Shown: positions 46,802 through 55,205, numbered from the stretch's first letter. The stretch is 64,000 nt of DNA from Hoylesella loescheii DSM 19665 = JCM 12249 = ATCC 15930 (GCF_000378085.1 NZ_KB899216.1:62001-126000); one strand, 5' to 3'. Notes: generated from the letters alone by a model not told the origin. A program made the numbers and translations.

Positions 46802-46850
46802 ACTCGCCCCGCTTCGTTGTGCAAAAGTAGGCACGAGGCGGGGCGAGTTT
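46802..46850 (+). terminator. Terminator after the exporter/lipoprotein unit
   Basis: Arms ACTCGCCCCGC (46802-46812) and GCGGGGCGAGT (46838-46848), inner pairing CTTCGT..GTGC/GCAC, followed by TTTCATTT. It begins 6 bp behind the stop codon. Confidence 0.8.
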
Positions 46851-47032
46851 CATTTCCATGCTTCATGTTTGGGTATAATCATGGCAGCTATTAATGTGTT
46901 CCGTAATATTTAGCGGAGAAAGAGTGCCCAAAAGAAACAAAGTTTTCGTTAGACCACAGGTTAACGCCGAGGCTGGTAAATGGGCTTTCCTACATGCCAA
47001 CTTTTCAGCTTGTCAACTAAAAAATATAACTT

Positions 47033-47416
47033 ATGAAGATAGACCACATTGCCATTTACGTTTGCAACCTTGAAGGTGCAAGAGACTTTTTTATGCAATA
47101 TTTCGGTGCAAAGAGCAACGAAGGCTACCATAACAAGCGTACCGACTTCCGTTCTTTCTTCCTGTCTTTCGACGACAACACGCGTTTGGAACTGATGACT
47201 AGGCCGCAATTGGCCGACATGGAGAAAGTTCGGGAGCGGACAGGTTATGCACATCTGTCGTTCAGTGTAGGGAGCAAAGAGCGGGTAGACGCACTTACGG
47301 CCCAGCTGAAAGCCGATGGGTTTGAAGTGATTGATGGTCCACGAACCACTGGCGACGGCTATTATGAAAGTGCTATTGTGGGCTTTGAGGGTAATTTGAT
47401 TGAGATTACCATTTAG
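47033..47416 (+). CDS. VOC/glyoxalase-family protein
   Basis: 127 residues, a single vicinal-oxygen-chelate module pair: MKIDHIAIYVCNLEGARDFFMQYFGA (first metal His), TRLELMTRP (Glu), AHLSFSVGSKERVDALTAQLKADGF (second His) and AIVGFEGNLIEIT (second Glu). These four residues form the usual metal site. The family includes glyoxalase I, fosfomycin-modifying enzymes and epimerases; short lone genes such as this are most often annotated glyoxalase/bleomycin-resistance-like. The precise reaction is not deducible. The motif CTTGTCAACTA precedes it by about 10 bp. Confidence 0.88.
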   Translation: MKIDHIAIYVCNLEGARDFFMQYFGAKSNEGYHNKRTDFRSFFLSFDDNTRLELMTRPQLADMEKVRERTGYAHLSFSVGSKERVDALTAQLKADGFEVIDGPRTTGDGYYESAIVGFEGNLIEITI

Positions 47417-47721
47417 CGGTTGTCCTCATTGTATTGTGCTCGCCATGTTGTTGATATGGCGGAGGGTTTGTTGGTGTCGTCAACAACATCAAGAAACGGT
47501 ATGGTCAAAATTTTCTGCAAGGCATTGGGCGTTATGCCTTGGGCTAGCCATGTGGTTGTATCCAAAGCCAATTTTTGTGTTTCATACATCGCGCCCGACA
47601 CTGAAACTTAGTCCCATTAATACTTCCTTATCCCTTCTTTTTGCATCCCTTGCCATGCTGCCGATAAGTTGTTGTGGTGTACTAGCATATCTTTGGAGGT
47701 AAGCTTTATCAATGTTGGTTT
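47417..47721. other. Gap after the VOC gene, possible decayed reading frame
   Basis: No firm gene. A minus-strand frame 47413-47589 (58 codons, ending TTWRAQYNEDNR) and a plus-strand frame over the same bases both look moderately protein-like, but neither has a recognisable relative, signal or promoter. Treated as non-coding or a remnant. Confidence 0.3.
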
Positions 47722-47809
47722 TGTTCCAGATTAACTGGAACAACATTCCATCTTACATGGAACAATGTTCCAGATGATGTGGAACAACATTCCAGCTAAG
47801 CTGGAACAA
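47722..47809. repeat. 22-bp tandem dyad array 4 (four clear units)
   Basis: Units start at 47722, 47744, 47766 and 47788, exactly 22 bp apart, with arms TTCCA and TGGAACA and variable centres (e.g. GATTAAC, TCTTACA, GATGATG, GCTAAGC). A fifth degenerate unit may occupy 47810-47831. This is the most regular of the four TTCCA arrays. Confidence 0.9.
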
Positions 47810-47965
47810 CACCATTGGATGCGTATGGCACAATGTTAGTGTAATTCGTTGTTTGTCAGGACTTAGTGGCTGGCTCGTACTTTTTCGTGAAACAAACTCC
47901 CAACCCTAAGCAAGCGTCCATCGCATGCAGCGTGTTTGTTAGGATAAATCCCATCTACTCATTAT

Positions 47966-47981
47966 TATATACGCGCGCGCG
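47966..47981. other. Alternating purine-pyrimidine tract (Z-DNA prone)
   Basis: TATATACGCGCGCGCG alternates strictly for 16 bases. Together with 20923-20944 it is one of two such tracts in the window, both combining TA and CG blocks and both intergenic. Confidence 0.55.
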
Positions 47982-48125
47982 AGGAAGCTGTTTGTTGGCG
48001 CGATGAGGCAAGTTGAGGCGTTGTTACGGTTTGCTGCTTCAAGGAAACTTATTCAAACGCGTGCCTCTGGTCTTTGCAATGCTATGTAGCATATATGTAC
48101 TATGTCTTATTTAGACCGATTTCAT

Positions 48126-48156
48126 TTTGTTAAGTCGGTTGTTTTTCTTATATTTG
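48126..48156 (+). promoter_or_regulatory. Promoter with -33 TTTG and -7 TATATTTG for the PepSY gene
   Basis: TTTG (48126-48129), then 19 bp, then TATATTTG (48149-48156): both Bacteroidetes elements at the usual spacing. The ATG/GTG of the PepSY gene lies about 168 bp downstream. Confidence 0.65.
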
Positions 48157-48324
48157 TATGCGCAAATAAACGATTTTTGCGGCATTCATGACAATGACAT
48201 GGCCCAACGTTTACCGCGTGTCGTTCGCTGTTGAATTGAACACCGATGTCGCAATAAGCCCTTTGGGGCATCACCATCAACGTGCAAAAACGCACAGATA
48301 AAAAATAAACCAAACAACAGAAAG

Positions 48325-49797
48325 GTGAAAAAGAAAAAATGGATGAAGCACCATCGTTACTTCGGACTGGTGCTGGCTTTCTTCTTATTGATGTTTAGTG
48401 TGTCGGGGATTGTGCTTAACCATCCCTCGCTTTTTTCGCATATAAACGTGGGACGCAACCTCCTGCCCAAGCAGTATAGTTATAATAATTGGAACAATGG
48501 CTTGTTTCGCGGTACCATTAAATGGCGCGACAAGGTTCTGATTTATGGAAATGCGGGCGTATGGCTAACCGACAGCACAGCCAAGGCATTTATGGACTTT
48601 AACAAGGGCATGCCCCATGGGGTGGACAATCGCAACATTCGCGGTATGGCTATCGTGCCCTCGGGTGAGGTTTTCGCAGCAGGACAGTATGGCCTGTTCA
48701 AGCTTGACGGGCGGAAAACATGGCAAGCGGTGGAGTTAGGTTTGCTGCACGACGACCGAATATCGGACATTGCTACACGGGGAGATACGCTCGTGGTGAC
48801 AACGCGGTCGCAAGTGTTCGTCGCTCGTGCACCTTATCGCACCTTTCAGCGCATAGAATTGGCCTTACCTGATGGCGATGCGCCCCGCTTTTCGGTATTT
48901 CGCACCATCTGGTGGCTACATAGTGGCGAATTGTTTGGTATTGTGGGCAAACTTATTGTGGATGCCATTGCGCTGGTGCTTATCTTCCTTTGTCTTTCGG
49001 GTGTGCTTTATTGGGTGCTGCCCCGTATGGGTAAGAAAGCGCATTCTACCGCAAGACGGTGGCTGTTCTCGTGGCACGACCGTATCGGACGCCTGACAAT
49101 CGTGCTCACCCTGCTGATCTGCATCACGGGTTGGATGCTTCGTCCGCCCCTGCTTTTGTTGGTGGCTGGTTCCAAGGCGCCTGCAATTCCCTTTACAAAG
49201 ACCGACAGCGACAACCCTTGGTACGACAAACTGCGGTCGCTTCGCTGGGACGAACGCATGCACGATTGGCTGCTTTATACCTCGGATGGCTTTTACTCGC
49301 TCGCCACACTTTCGGCAACACCGAGTAAGTTAGATGTTCAACCGCCTGTGAGTGTAATGGGATTGAACGTGCAGAAGACGGTAGACGGCGATTATTGGTT
49401 GCTCGGTTCGTTTAGCGGACTGTTTATTTGGCAGCGTAGTACGGGCATGGTTATCGACTATTTTACGGAGCAACCTGCGCAAGTGGTGCAAGGCCCGCCC
49501 GTAGGAGCTAATGCCGTGACAGGCTTCAGCACTGATTTCGGACCCAAAGAATGTGTGGTGAACTATTCGTTAGGCACCGATTTCGCCCCCATGCCCCAAT
49601 GGATGTCTTCGCTACCGATGTCGCTTCGCAATGTGGCTTTAGAGATACACACGGGGCGTATGTACACATTCCTTGGTCCAACATCGGCCCTTTACGTCTT
49701 CATCATTGGCATGGCCATTCTTTGGTGCTTGTGGACGGGATGGAAAATACGCGTGCGAATCAATGAAAAGAAGCGTCAAGCAGATGAAGAGGGCTAG
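48325..49797 (+). CDS. PepSY-domain inner-membrane protein (XusC-like)
   Basis: 490 residues with an unusual GTG start (GTGAAAAAGAAAAAATGG). Four or five membrane helices: about 10-30 (YFGLVLAFFLLMFSVSGIVL), 205-235 (LIVDAIALVLIFLCLSGVLYWVL), 250-280 (LTIVLTLLICITGWML) and 455-475. Between helices 1 and 2, and 3 and 4, lie large periplasmic domains. The arrangement with HHRYFGL, FSWHDRIGRL and a C-terminal PTSALYVFIIGMAILWCLWTGWKI is that of the PepSY-associated membrane proteins, which reduce siderophore iron or act as inner-membrane partners. XusC of Bacteroides belongs to this class; here it is 28 kb from the XusAB-like pair, so a joint role is conjecture. Confidence 0.8.
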   Translation: MKKKKWMKHHRYFGLVLAFFLLMFSVSGIVLNHPSLFSHINVGRNLLPKQYSYNNWNNGLFRGTIKWRDKVLIYGNAGVWLTDSTAKAFMDFNKGMPHGVDNRNIRGMAIVPSGEVFAAGQYGLFKLDGRKTWQAVELGLLHDDRISDIATRGDTLVVTTRSQVFVARAPYRTFQRIELALPDGDAPRFSVFRTIWWLHSGELFGIVGKLIVDAIALVLIFLCLSGVLYWVLPRMGKKAHSTARRWLFSWHDRIGRLTIVLTLLICITGWMLRPPLLLLVAGSKAPAIPFTKTDSDNPWYDKLRSLRWDERMHDWLLYTSDGFYSLATLSATPSKLDVQPPVSVMGLNVQKTVDGDYWLLGSFSGLFIWQRSTGMVIDYFTEQPAQVVQGPPVGANAVTGFSTDFGPKECVVNYSLGTDFAPMPQWMSSLPMSLRNVALEIHTGRMYTFLGPTSALYVFIIGMAILWCLWTGWKIRVRINEKKRQADEEG

Positions 49798-49971
49798 ACG
49801 ATGGGGTAGGGTGATGTGATTAGGCGAACGGGGAGATTTAACCTGTTAGTTTGTCAACTTGTAGCTTCGTTGGTATGCTAGGTCGTTGGTTGACCATCAT
49901 GTTCGCTTGTAAAGGCATCAAATAACTCCAAATTTCTTTCGTTTTGTCTTTTTCATTCACACGAAAAGCCT

Positions 49972-49979
49972 TATCTTTG
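49972..49979 (+). promoter_or_regulatory. Putative -7 box (TATCTTTG) for lipA
   Basis: TATCTTTG fits TAnnTTTG and lies 80 bp before the lipA ATG at 50059. A TTTG at 49943-49946 is 25 bp upstream, longer than usual. Confidence 0.5.
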
Positions 49980-50058
49980 TCGTGCAATTTGCTGTGCCCG
50001 TCGATGTTGACGGCATTGCTTTTTGCGCATCATTAACATCAGCCTAAATGCGCATACA

Positions 50059-50979
50059 ATGGAAGAACAATCTAAACGCAAACCTTATCTGAGAAAACCT
50101 AAATGGCTTTACACCACGATTGAGGGTGGAGAAAAGTACGGATTTGTAGAGAAAACGCTCGAAGAGAATGGTTTGCACACGATATGTAGTAGTGGGAAAT
50201 GCCCTAACAAGGGGCATTGCTGGAAGAGCGGAACGGCCACCTTTATGATATTGGGTGACCGTTGCACGCGTGCATGTAGGTTTTGTGCCACGCAAACAGG
50301 CCATCCCTTGCCACCCGATCCGCACGAACCGTTGAAGATTGCACGAAGTGTGAAGGCCATGGAGCTAAGGCATTGCGTGATAACTTCGGTTGATCGCGAC
50401 GATTTAGCAGACAAGGGATCGGCGCATTGGGCTGAAACCATCCGCCGAATACGCGAATATTGTCCGGAGATTATTATCGAAGTGCTTATCCCTGACTATC
50501 GTGGGCAGGAGCTGCAAACGGTGTTAGACGCTGCACCCGACATCGTTGGGCATAACCTGGAAACAGTGGAAAGGCTCACACCTGGTGTTCGTCATCGTGC
50601 CACTTACCGCAATAGCATGGGTACTTTGCGCGAGATTGCCGAACGAGGCTTTATCGCCAAAACGGGAATAATGGTGGGATTGGGCGAAACGCAAGAAGAA
50701 GTGAAAGCCCTATTGCAGGAGGCTTACGACGTGGGATGCCGCATGATAACCATCGGACAGTATCTTCAACCGAGCGAAAATCAATTGGATGTGGTGGAAT
50801 ATGTTCACCCCGACACCTTCTTAGACTATAAGCGGACTGCCGTGCGCATGGGTTACGACAATGCCGAAAGCTCTCCGCTGGTGCGCTCTTCGTATATGGC
50901 TGAACAGTCGTTTATAAGTATGCTTGTACGGAAAAAGAAGTTGGAGGGGAAGAATAAGGGTGAAAAGGTGAAGGAGTGA
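50059..50979 (+). CDS. lipA: Lipoyl synthase
   Basis: 306 residues from ATG 50059 (an in-frame ATG at 50023 would add 12 residues without family support). A radical-SAM enzyme that inserts two sulfurs into octanoyl-protein. Both iron-sulfur sites are intact: the auxiliary cluster CSSGKCPNKGHC (CxxxxCxxxxxC type) and the SAM cluster CTRACRFC. Further motifs: VITSVDRDDLADKGSAHWAETIRRIR, DIVGHNLETVERLTP, KTGIMVGLGETQEEV, and the C-terminal SSPLVRSSYMAEQ with the RSSY motif. It needs an octanoyl transferase (LipB), not seen in this window. Confidence 0.97.
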   Translation: MEEQSKRKPYLRKPKWLYTTIEGGEKYGFVEKTLEENGLHTICSSGKCPNKGHCWKSGTATFMILGDRCTRACRFCATQTGHPLPPDPHEPLKIARSVKAMELRHCVITSVDRDDLADKGSAHWAETIRRIREYCPEIIIEVLIPDYRGQELQTVLDAAPDIVGHNLETVERLTPGVRHRATYRNSMGTLREIAERGFIAKTGIMVGLGETQEEVKALLQEAYDVGCRMITIGQYLQPSENQLDVVEYVHPDTFLDYKRTAVRMGYDNAESSPLVRSSYMAEQSFISMLVRKKKLEGKNKGEKVKE

Positions 50980-51213
50980 AAAGGTGAAAAGATGGCTAAC
51001 GCCCTTTAAAAGTGAAAAAGTGAAAGGGTGAAAAGATGGCTAACGCCTTTTAAAGGTGAAAAAGTGAAAAGGTGAAAAGATGGCTGAGGCCTTTTAAAGA
51101 TGTAAGAGGGAAAGGGTGGTTGATGCCTCGAACTTCTTTGCAACTCATAAACTTACAAACTTATAAACTCAAAAACTCATAGGCATTTGGCTTAACTTCT
51201 TAACTCCATAACC
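50976..51213. repeat. Left inverted arm flanking rmuC, with three 44-bp tandem units
   Basis: GTGAAAAGATGGCT starts at 50984, 51028 and 51072, exactly 44 bp apart; the third unit runs into ATGCCTCGAACTTC...CTCATAGGCATTTGGC. The reverse complement of this arm recurs at 52656-52859 with only scattered differences but with two units instead of three. A shorter related stretch follows at about 51217-51312 (CATTTGGCTTAACTCC). Confidence 0.88.
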
Positions 51214-51320
51214 CTTAAAGGTGAAAGAGTGAGAAGGTGAAAAGGTGAAAAAATGGCTGACGCCACCTATTCATTTGGCTTAACTCCTTAACTCCATAAC
51301 TCCTTAACTCCTAGACAATC

Positions 51321-52619
51321 TCACTCCTCTTCCAATCCTTTAATGCGCTTCTTGGGTGTTACGCCCAATGCGCGAAGGCCATCAATGCGCCTAAGCACAT
51401 TGCCCTTACCCTCGAATAGTTGACCGCGAGCTTGGCCGAAATTACGTGCAAGGCGTTCCAATTGGCCTTCTAGTTCGGTGAAAGTCTCGGTAAAGCCTGC
51501 CACTTTGTCGTAAAGGTCGGCTGCGGTTTTCACTATCTTCTCCACGTTTTTGCTCTGTCTGTCGTATTGCCACAGATTATAGGCCAGCTGTAAGGCCATG
51601 AGCAAGTTGCTGGGCGAAATGATAATGATGCGCTTTTGGTAAGCATAGCGACTCAAGTCAGGCTGTTGCTTCATGGCGGCAATATAGCTGTTCTCGTTGG
51701 GAACAAACATCAAGACGAACCCAATGGCGTCTTCCACCAGCTTATCGTAGCTTTTTGCAGACAGTTCGTCTACATGTCGGCGTACGCTTTTTGCGTGTTC
51801 GGCCAGCAAACGGTCACGTTCGTGCTCGTCGTTTGTGGCTACGGCGTCGGCGTAAGCCGTTAACGACACCTTAGAATCTATCACAACTGACCGTCCTTCG
51901 GGAAATCTCACCACCACATCAGGGCGAAACGTAGCGCCATCTTCGGTCTTTACCGTTTCTTGCACAAAGAATTCTTCCCCTCGTTGCAATCCGCTGTTCT
52001 CCAAAAGCGTTTCAAGTACCATCTCTCCCCAATCACCTTGCGTCTTGTTTTCACCCTTCAAGGCTCGCGAAAGGTTAGCCGCGTCTTCGCCAATACGCTC
52101 CGTTTGCTGCTTCAAGCTGTCAACCGTTTGCTGTTGTTGCTGCTGAAACAGCTTCATTGTACTTTCGAAAGCCTTTTGCAATTCGGTTTTGTTCACCTCG
52201 TTTTGTGTCTTACTCTCGTCCACGGCACGTTTAAAGTCTGTAAACTGCTCCTTAATGGGCTTCAAAAGGTCGTCCATCTGCGTGCGGTTAGCCTTTTGCA
52301 GTTCCTCTTGTTTGGCTGCCAGTTCCCTCGCGGCTGTGTTTTGCATATCCTTTTTCAGGCTATCCAGCTTTTGTTCCCATCGTTGGTCGCTTTCCTTACG
52401 CATCTCTTCGGCGTGTTGGCGTTCCCTCTCAAGGTTTTGGTTAGCCCGTTCCAGGTTGTCGTCAGCTTGGTCGAGCATGCGCTTGGCATACTCGCGCTCT
52501 GTTTCCAATTGCTTTTTCAGTTCGTCAATTTGCCGTTCGTACCCCGCCTTCGTATTCTTAAAGAGCACGAAAACAATAGCTACGGCAACGACGATGATAA
52601 GTGCAAAAACTATTTCCAT
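51321..52619 (-). CDS. rmuC: DNA recombination protein RmuC family
   Basis: 432 residues. One N-terminal membrane helix (residues 3-20, VFALIIVVAVAIVFVLF) leads into a long coiled coil (about 25-190, rich in E, K, Q, R), then the RmuC core (about 195-400): TQGDWGEMVLETLLENSGLQRGEEF, RPDVVVRFPEGRSVVIDSKVSLTAY, the PD-(D/E)xK-like nuclease pattern, and FVLMFVPNENSYIAAM. In E. coli RmuC limits inversions at short inverted repeats; here the gene itself lies between long inverted repeats. Minus strand, after pyrH. Confidence 0.93.
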   Translation of the reverse strand: MEIVFALIIVVAVAIVFVLFKNTKAGYERQIDELKKQLETEREYAKRMLDQADDNLERANQNLERERQHAEEMRKESDQRWEQKLDSLKKDMQNTAARELAAKQEELQKANRTQMDDLLKPIKEQFTDFKRAVDESKTQNEVNKTELQKAFESTMKLFQQQQQQTVDSLKQQTERIGEDAANLSRALKGENKTQGDWGEMVLETLLENSGLQRGEEFFVQETVKTEDGATFRPDVVVRFPEGRSVVIDSKVSLTAYADAVATNDEHERDRLLAEHAKSVRRHVDELSAKSYDKLVEDAIGFVLMFVPNENSYIAAMKQQPDLSRYAYQKRIIIISPSNLLMALQLAYNLWQYDRQSKNVEKIVKTAADLYDKVAGFTETFTELEGQLERLARNFGQARGQLFEGKGNVLRRIDGLRALGVTPKKRIKGLEEE

Positions 52620-52655
52620 GTGGATTTATTTGAGGAGTTAAGGAGTATATTTTGA

Positions 52656-52859
52656 GAAGTTAAGGAGTTATGGAGTTAAGGAGTTAAGCCAAATGCCTAT
52701 GAGTTTTTGAGTTTATAAGCTTGTAAGTTTATGAGTTGCAAAGAAGCTCGAGGCATCAACCACCCTTTCCCTCTTACATCTTTAAAGGGCTTTAGCCATC
52801 TTTTCACCCTTTCACTTTTTCACTTTTAAAGGGCGTTAGCCATCTTTTCACCTTTTCAA
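52656..52859. repeat. Right inverted arm flanking rmuC
   Basis: Reverse complement of the left arm (50976-51213), including AAGCCAAATGCCTATGAG, TGCAAAGAAGCTCGAGGCAT and CACCCTTTCCCTCTTACATC. It has two 44-bp units where the left arm has three. It fills most of the 290-bp gap between pyrH and rmuC. Confidence 0.88.
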
Positions 52860-52909
52860 TTTTTCACCCTTTCACCTTTAAGGGATTGAGGGTGAGGCTT
52901 TTTTATCCT

Positions 52910-53614
52910 TTAATTATGCACCAATGTTCCGATATTCTCACCGCGCATAACGCGTTCGAGATTACCCACAACATCCATATTAAACACGTAGATGGGCAAA
53001 TTGTTCTCTTTGCACATCGTAGTTGCGGTGAGATCCATCACCTTCAATCCACGTGTATAAATCTCGTCGTAGGTTATTTCGGTGAACTTCGTGGCTGTTG
53101 GATCTTTCTCTGGATCGGCCGTATAGATACCATCTACGCGCGTACCTTTAAGCATCACGTCGGCCTCGATTTCGATTCCACGAAGCGAACTGCCCGTATC
53201 TGTGGTGAAATAAGGCGACCCAGTGCCAGCCGAGAAAATGCAGACGTAGCCCGCTTCCATGCTCTCGATGGCTTTCCACTTGCTGTAAAACTCGCCGATA
53301 GGTTCCATGCGGATGGCCGTTAGCACCTTCGTTTTCACGCCGATGGCCTCTAAAGCCGAGCTTAATGCCAACGAATTCATCACCGTTGCGCACATACCCA
53401 TCTGATCGCCCTTAACGCGATCGAATCCCTTTTGCGCCCCACTAAGTCCGCGGAAGAAGTTTCCGCCACCGATAACGATACCAATTTGCACACCCATCTC
53501 GTGCACGGCCTTAATCTGTTGGGCATATTCTTGCAGGCGTTGAGGGTCTATTCCATGGCTTTGAGTACCCATCAGGCTCTCGCCGCTCAGCTTTAATAAT
53601 ATTCTTTTATACAT
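52910..53614 (-). CDS. pyrH: Uridylate (UMP) kinase
   Basis: 234 residues, standard for the bacterial hexameric UMP kinase of the amino-acid-kinase fold; converts UMP and ATP to UDP and ADP. Motifs: YKRILLKLSGESLMG, GVQIGIVIGGGNFFRG, DQMGMCATVMNSLAL, GTGSPYFTTDTGSSLRGIEIEADVMLKGTRVDGIYTADP, and VMDLTATTMCKENNLPIYVFNM. It is essential in most bacteria. It lies on the minus strand between birA (72 bp upstream) and rmuC, and may be part of one transcript with yraN-birA. Confidence 0.97.
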   Translation of the reverse strand: MYKRILLKLSGESLMGTQSHGIDPQRLQEYAQQIKAVHEMGVQIGIVIGGGNFFRGLSGAQKGFDRVKGDQMGMCATVMNSLALSSALEAIGVKTKVLTAIRMEPIGEFYSKWKAIESMEAGYVCIFSAGTGSPYFTTDTGSSLRGIEIEADVMLKGTRVDGIYTADPEKDPTATKFTEITYDEIYTRGLKVMDLTATTMCKENNLPIYVFNMDVVGNLERVMRGENIGTLVHN

Positions 53615-53686
53615 TGTTTATAATGTGTTATTGGTTTGTTTACTCCTATTATAATATGTTCTGTTAATCTCGTTGCCACTCAATCG

Positions 53687-54442
53687 TTAAATCTCGAACC
53701 GCAGTTTGTCGGTCGAGTCGCTGTTGGTGGCATAGGGTTGCGAGTAAGTTCGCAGTTGGCCTTGCCTGTCTCGGAGGGTTATTATACCATTGGTATCCAC
53801 CCCAACGAGTTCTGCTTCAAATGCACCCATACTGTCGTGGTAGCGATGAAAACCTGTTGCGCGATAGAGTGCAGCGTTATAATGCGCAGTGATAAGTTGG
53901 CTTTTCCCCGCCTCCAACAGACTTAATTGTGCGAGAAAACCCTCTACAATGCTCTTGAGCAAAGGCATTAGCGCCACCTGTTTACCCGTTATCTGTGCGA
54001 GCGAAACAGGATTTGGTGCGTCGCTAACAAACTGGGTTTGATTGATATTCAGACCAACGCCATATACAAAACGACTAATCTCGCCACGCGCGATGCTCGT
54101 TTCGATGAGTGTTCCACTGATTTTGCGGTCGCGCCAATAGATGTCGTTCGGCCATTTGATGCGGATATCGGGGGTGATATGGTCTAAAACGCCCTTGATG
54201 GCCAATGCTCCAGCCATTGATAAGACAAACTGTTGCTGCACGGCAACGAACGAAGGGCGTGCCATCAAACTGAAAAGCAGGTTCTGGCAGCGTTCGCTTT
54301 CCCAGCGATTAACACCTTGACCGCGCCCAGCCGTTTGCCAGTCGGCGCTCACCACCACCATTTCGTCTGCCTCAAACGCCACTCCTTTTATATAGTCGTT
54401 GGTCGAAGCCGTTTCTTCCAAGTGTATATGCCTAATCTTCAT
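53687..54442 (-). CDS. birA: Biotin--[acetyl-CoA-carboxylase] ligase
   Basis: 251 residues. It activates biotin to biotinyl-AMP and attaches it to the carboxyl-carrier protein. Landmarks: ETASTNDYIK, AGRGQGVNRWESE (the GRGRxGR-type biotinyl-AMP loop), IRIKWPNDIYWRDRKISGTLIE and FVYGVGLNINQ, followed by a small C-terminal SH3-like domain. There is no N-terminal helix-turn-helix, so it is a class I ligase without repressor function. Its ATG lies 2 bp after the yraN stop. Confidence 0.95.
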   Translation of the reverse strand: MKIRHIHLEETASTNDYIKGVAFEADEMVVVSADWQTAGRGQGVNRWESERCQNLLFSLMARPSFVAVQQQFVLSMAGALAIKGVLDHITPDIRIKWPNDIYWRDRKISGTLIETSIARGEISRFVYGVGLNINQTQFVSDAPNPVSLAQITGKQVALMPLLKSIVEGFLAQLSLLEAGKSQLITAHYNAALYRATGFHRYHDSMGAFEAELVGVDTNGIITLRDRQGQLRTYSQPYATNSDSTDKLRFEI

Positions 54443-54444
54443 GC

Positions 54445-54819
54445 CTAAGCCAGCAAGGGGTTAAAGGCGTCTTCGATGTGTTCGAGTTGCGCGTTTTCGC
54501 GGCTAGTGCCAACGATCGTCACCACGTCGAAGCGCACCTGCTCCACCACATTAAACTGTTTGATGTAGTTGTTTGCGGCAATTCCCAGGTTTCTTATCTT
54601 CTGTCTGTTCACGGCATCGGCAGGTTCCGACACCTCATTAGATGTTCGTGTCTTCACCTCAACAAACACAACGGTGGTCATATCGGCTGTAATCGCCACT
54701 AGGTCGATATCTCGTTTGCCGCAATGCCAGTCGCGATCGCGAATAACGTAGCCTTGTTTTTGCAGGTGTTCGGCAGCGAAATCTTCGCCCCATTTCCCCA
54801 AATCGTTGTGCTTTGCCAT
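54445..54819 (-). CDS. YraN-family (UPF0102) putative endonuclease
   Basis: 124 residues of the UPF0102/YraN family: LGKWGEDFAAEHLQKQGY, then WHCGKRDIDLVAI and VVFVEVKTRTS, which form the Asp...Glu-x-Lys arrangement of the PD-(D/E)xK nuclease fold. The biological role of the family is not settled. It is first in a yraN-birA(-pyrH) transcript, with a well-spaced promoter just upstream. Confidence 0.92.
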   Translation of the reverse strand: MAKHNDLGKWGEDFAAEHLQKQGYVIRDRDWHCGKRDIDLVAITADMTTVVFVEVKTRTSNEVSEPADAVNRQKIRNLGIAANNYIKQFNVVEQVRFDVVTIVGTSRENAQLEHIEDAFNPLLA

Positions 54820-54842
54820 GCTGTTTTACGTTTTCTTTATTG

Positions 54843-54873
54843 CAAAAGTAGCCTTTTTATGGCAGTTTGCAAA
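54843..54873 (-). promoter_or_regulatory. Promoter with -33 TTTG and -7 TACTTTTG for yraN-birA
   Basis: On the minus strand TTTG (plus-strand CAAA at 54870-54873), 19 bp, then TACTTTTG (plus-strand 54843-54850). This is the best-matching promoter in the window and lies 23 bp before the yraN ATG. Confidence 0.7.
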
Positions 54874-54975
54874 GTGTGGGCACGTGTTTTTTAATGGGCG
54901 GTTATAAAAATCACCGTCACTCTATTTTTAGCATTTAAACGTTCATTTTATGTCGATTGGTCAGTACAGAGCCGC

Positions 54976-55108
54976 TTGTAGTGTGGCTACAAGCCTTTTG
55001 TAGCGCGACTACAAGTCTTTTGTAGCGTGACTACAAGCCTTTTGTAGTGTGGCTACAAGCCTTTTGTAGTGTGACTACAAGCACTTTTGTAGTGCCACTC
55101 CACTTAAT
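54976..55108. repeat. 22-bp tandem dyad array 5 (TTGTAG/CTACAA type)
   Basis: TTGTAG begins at 54976, 54998, 55020, 55042 and 55064 (22 bp apart) and again at 55087 (23 bp). Each unit is TTGTAG, five bases, CTACAA, then GCCTT or similar. The centres vary (TGTGG, CGCGA, CGTGA) while the arms stay perfect inverted repeats. A related dyad TTGTAACGATGTTACAA lies at 55127-55143. The sequence differs from the TTCCA arrays but the period is the same. Confidence 0.9.
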
Positions 55109-55205
55109 GGTAGTGATTTAAACGTTTTGTAACGATGTTACAAGGGCTGAAAAGATGGCGGATATTTGCCTGGATCGAACCATGTAAGAAAAAGATGAAA
55201 TTCGA

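Noticed and set aside
47400-47702. 100-codon plus-strand frame after the VOC gene
   Set aside because: Overlaps the VOC gene end and is rich in Cys and Trp; no signal or family pattern.
54976-55108. CRISPR-like repeat array
   Set aside because: Units are contiguous 22-bp dyads with no 30-bp-class unique spacers, and no cas gene is near. The same holds for the four TTCCA arrays.
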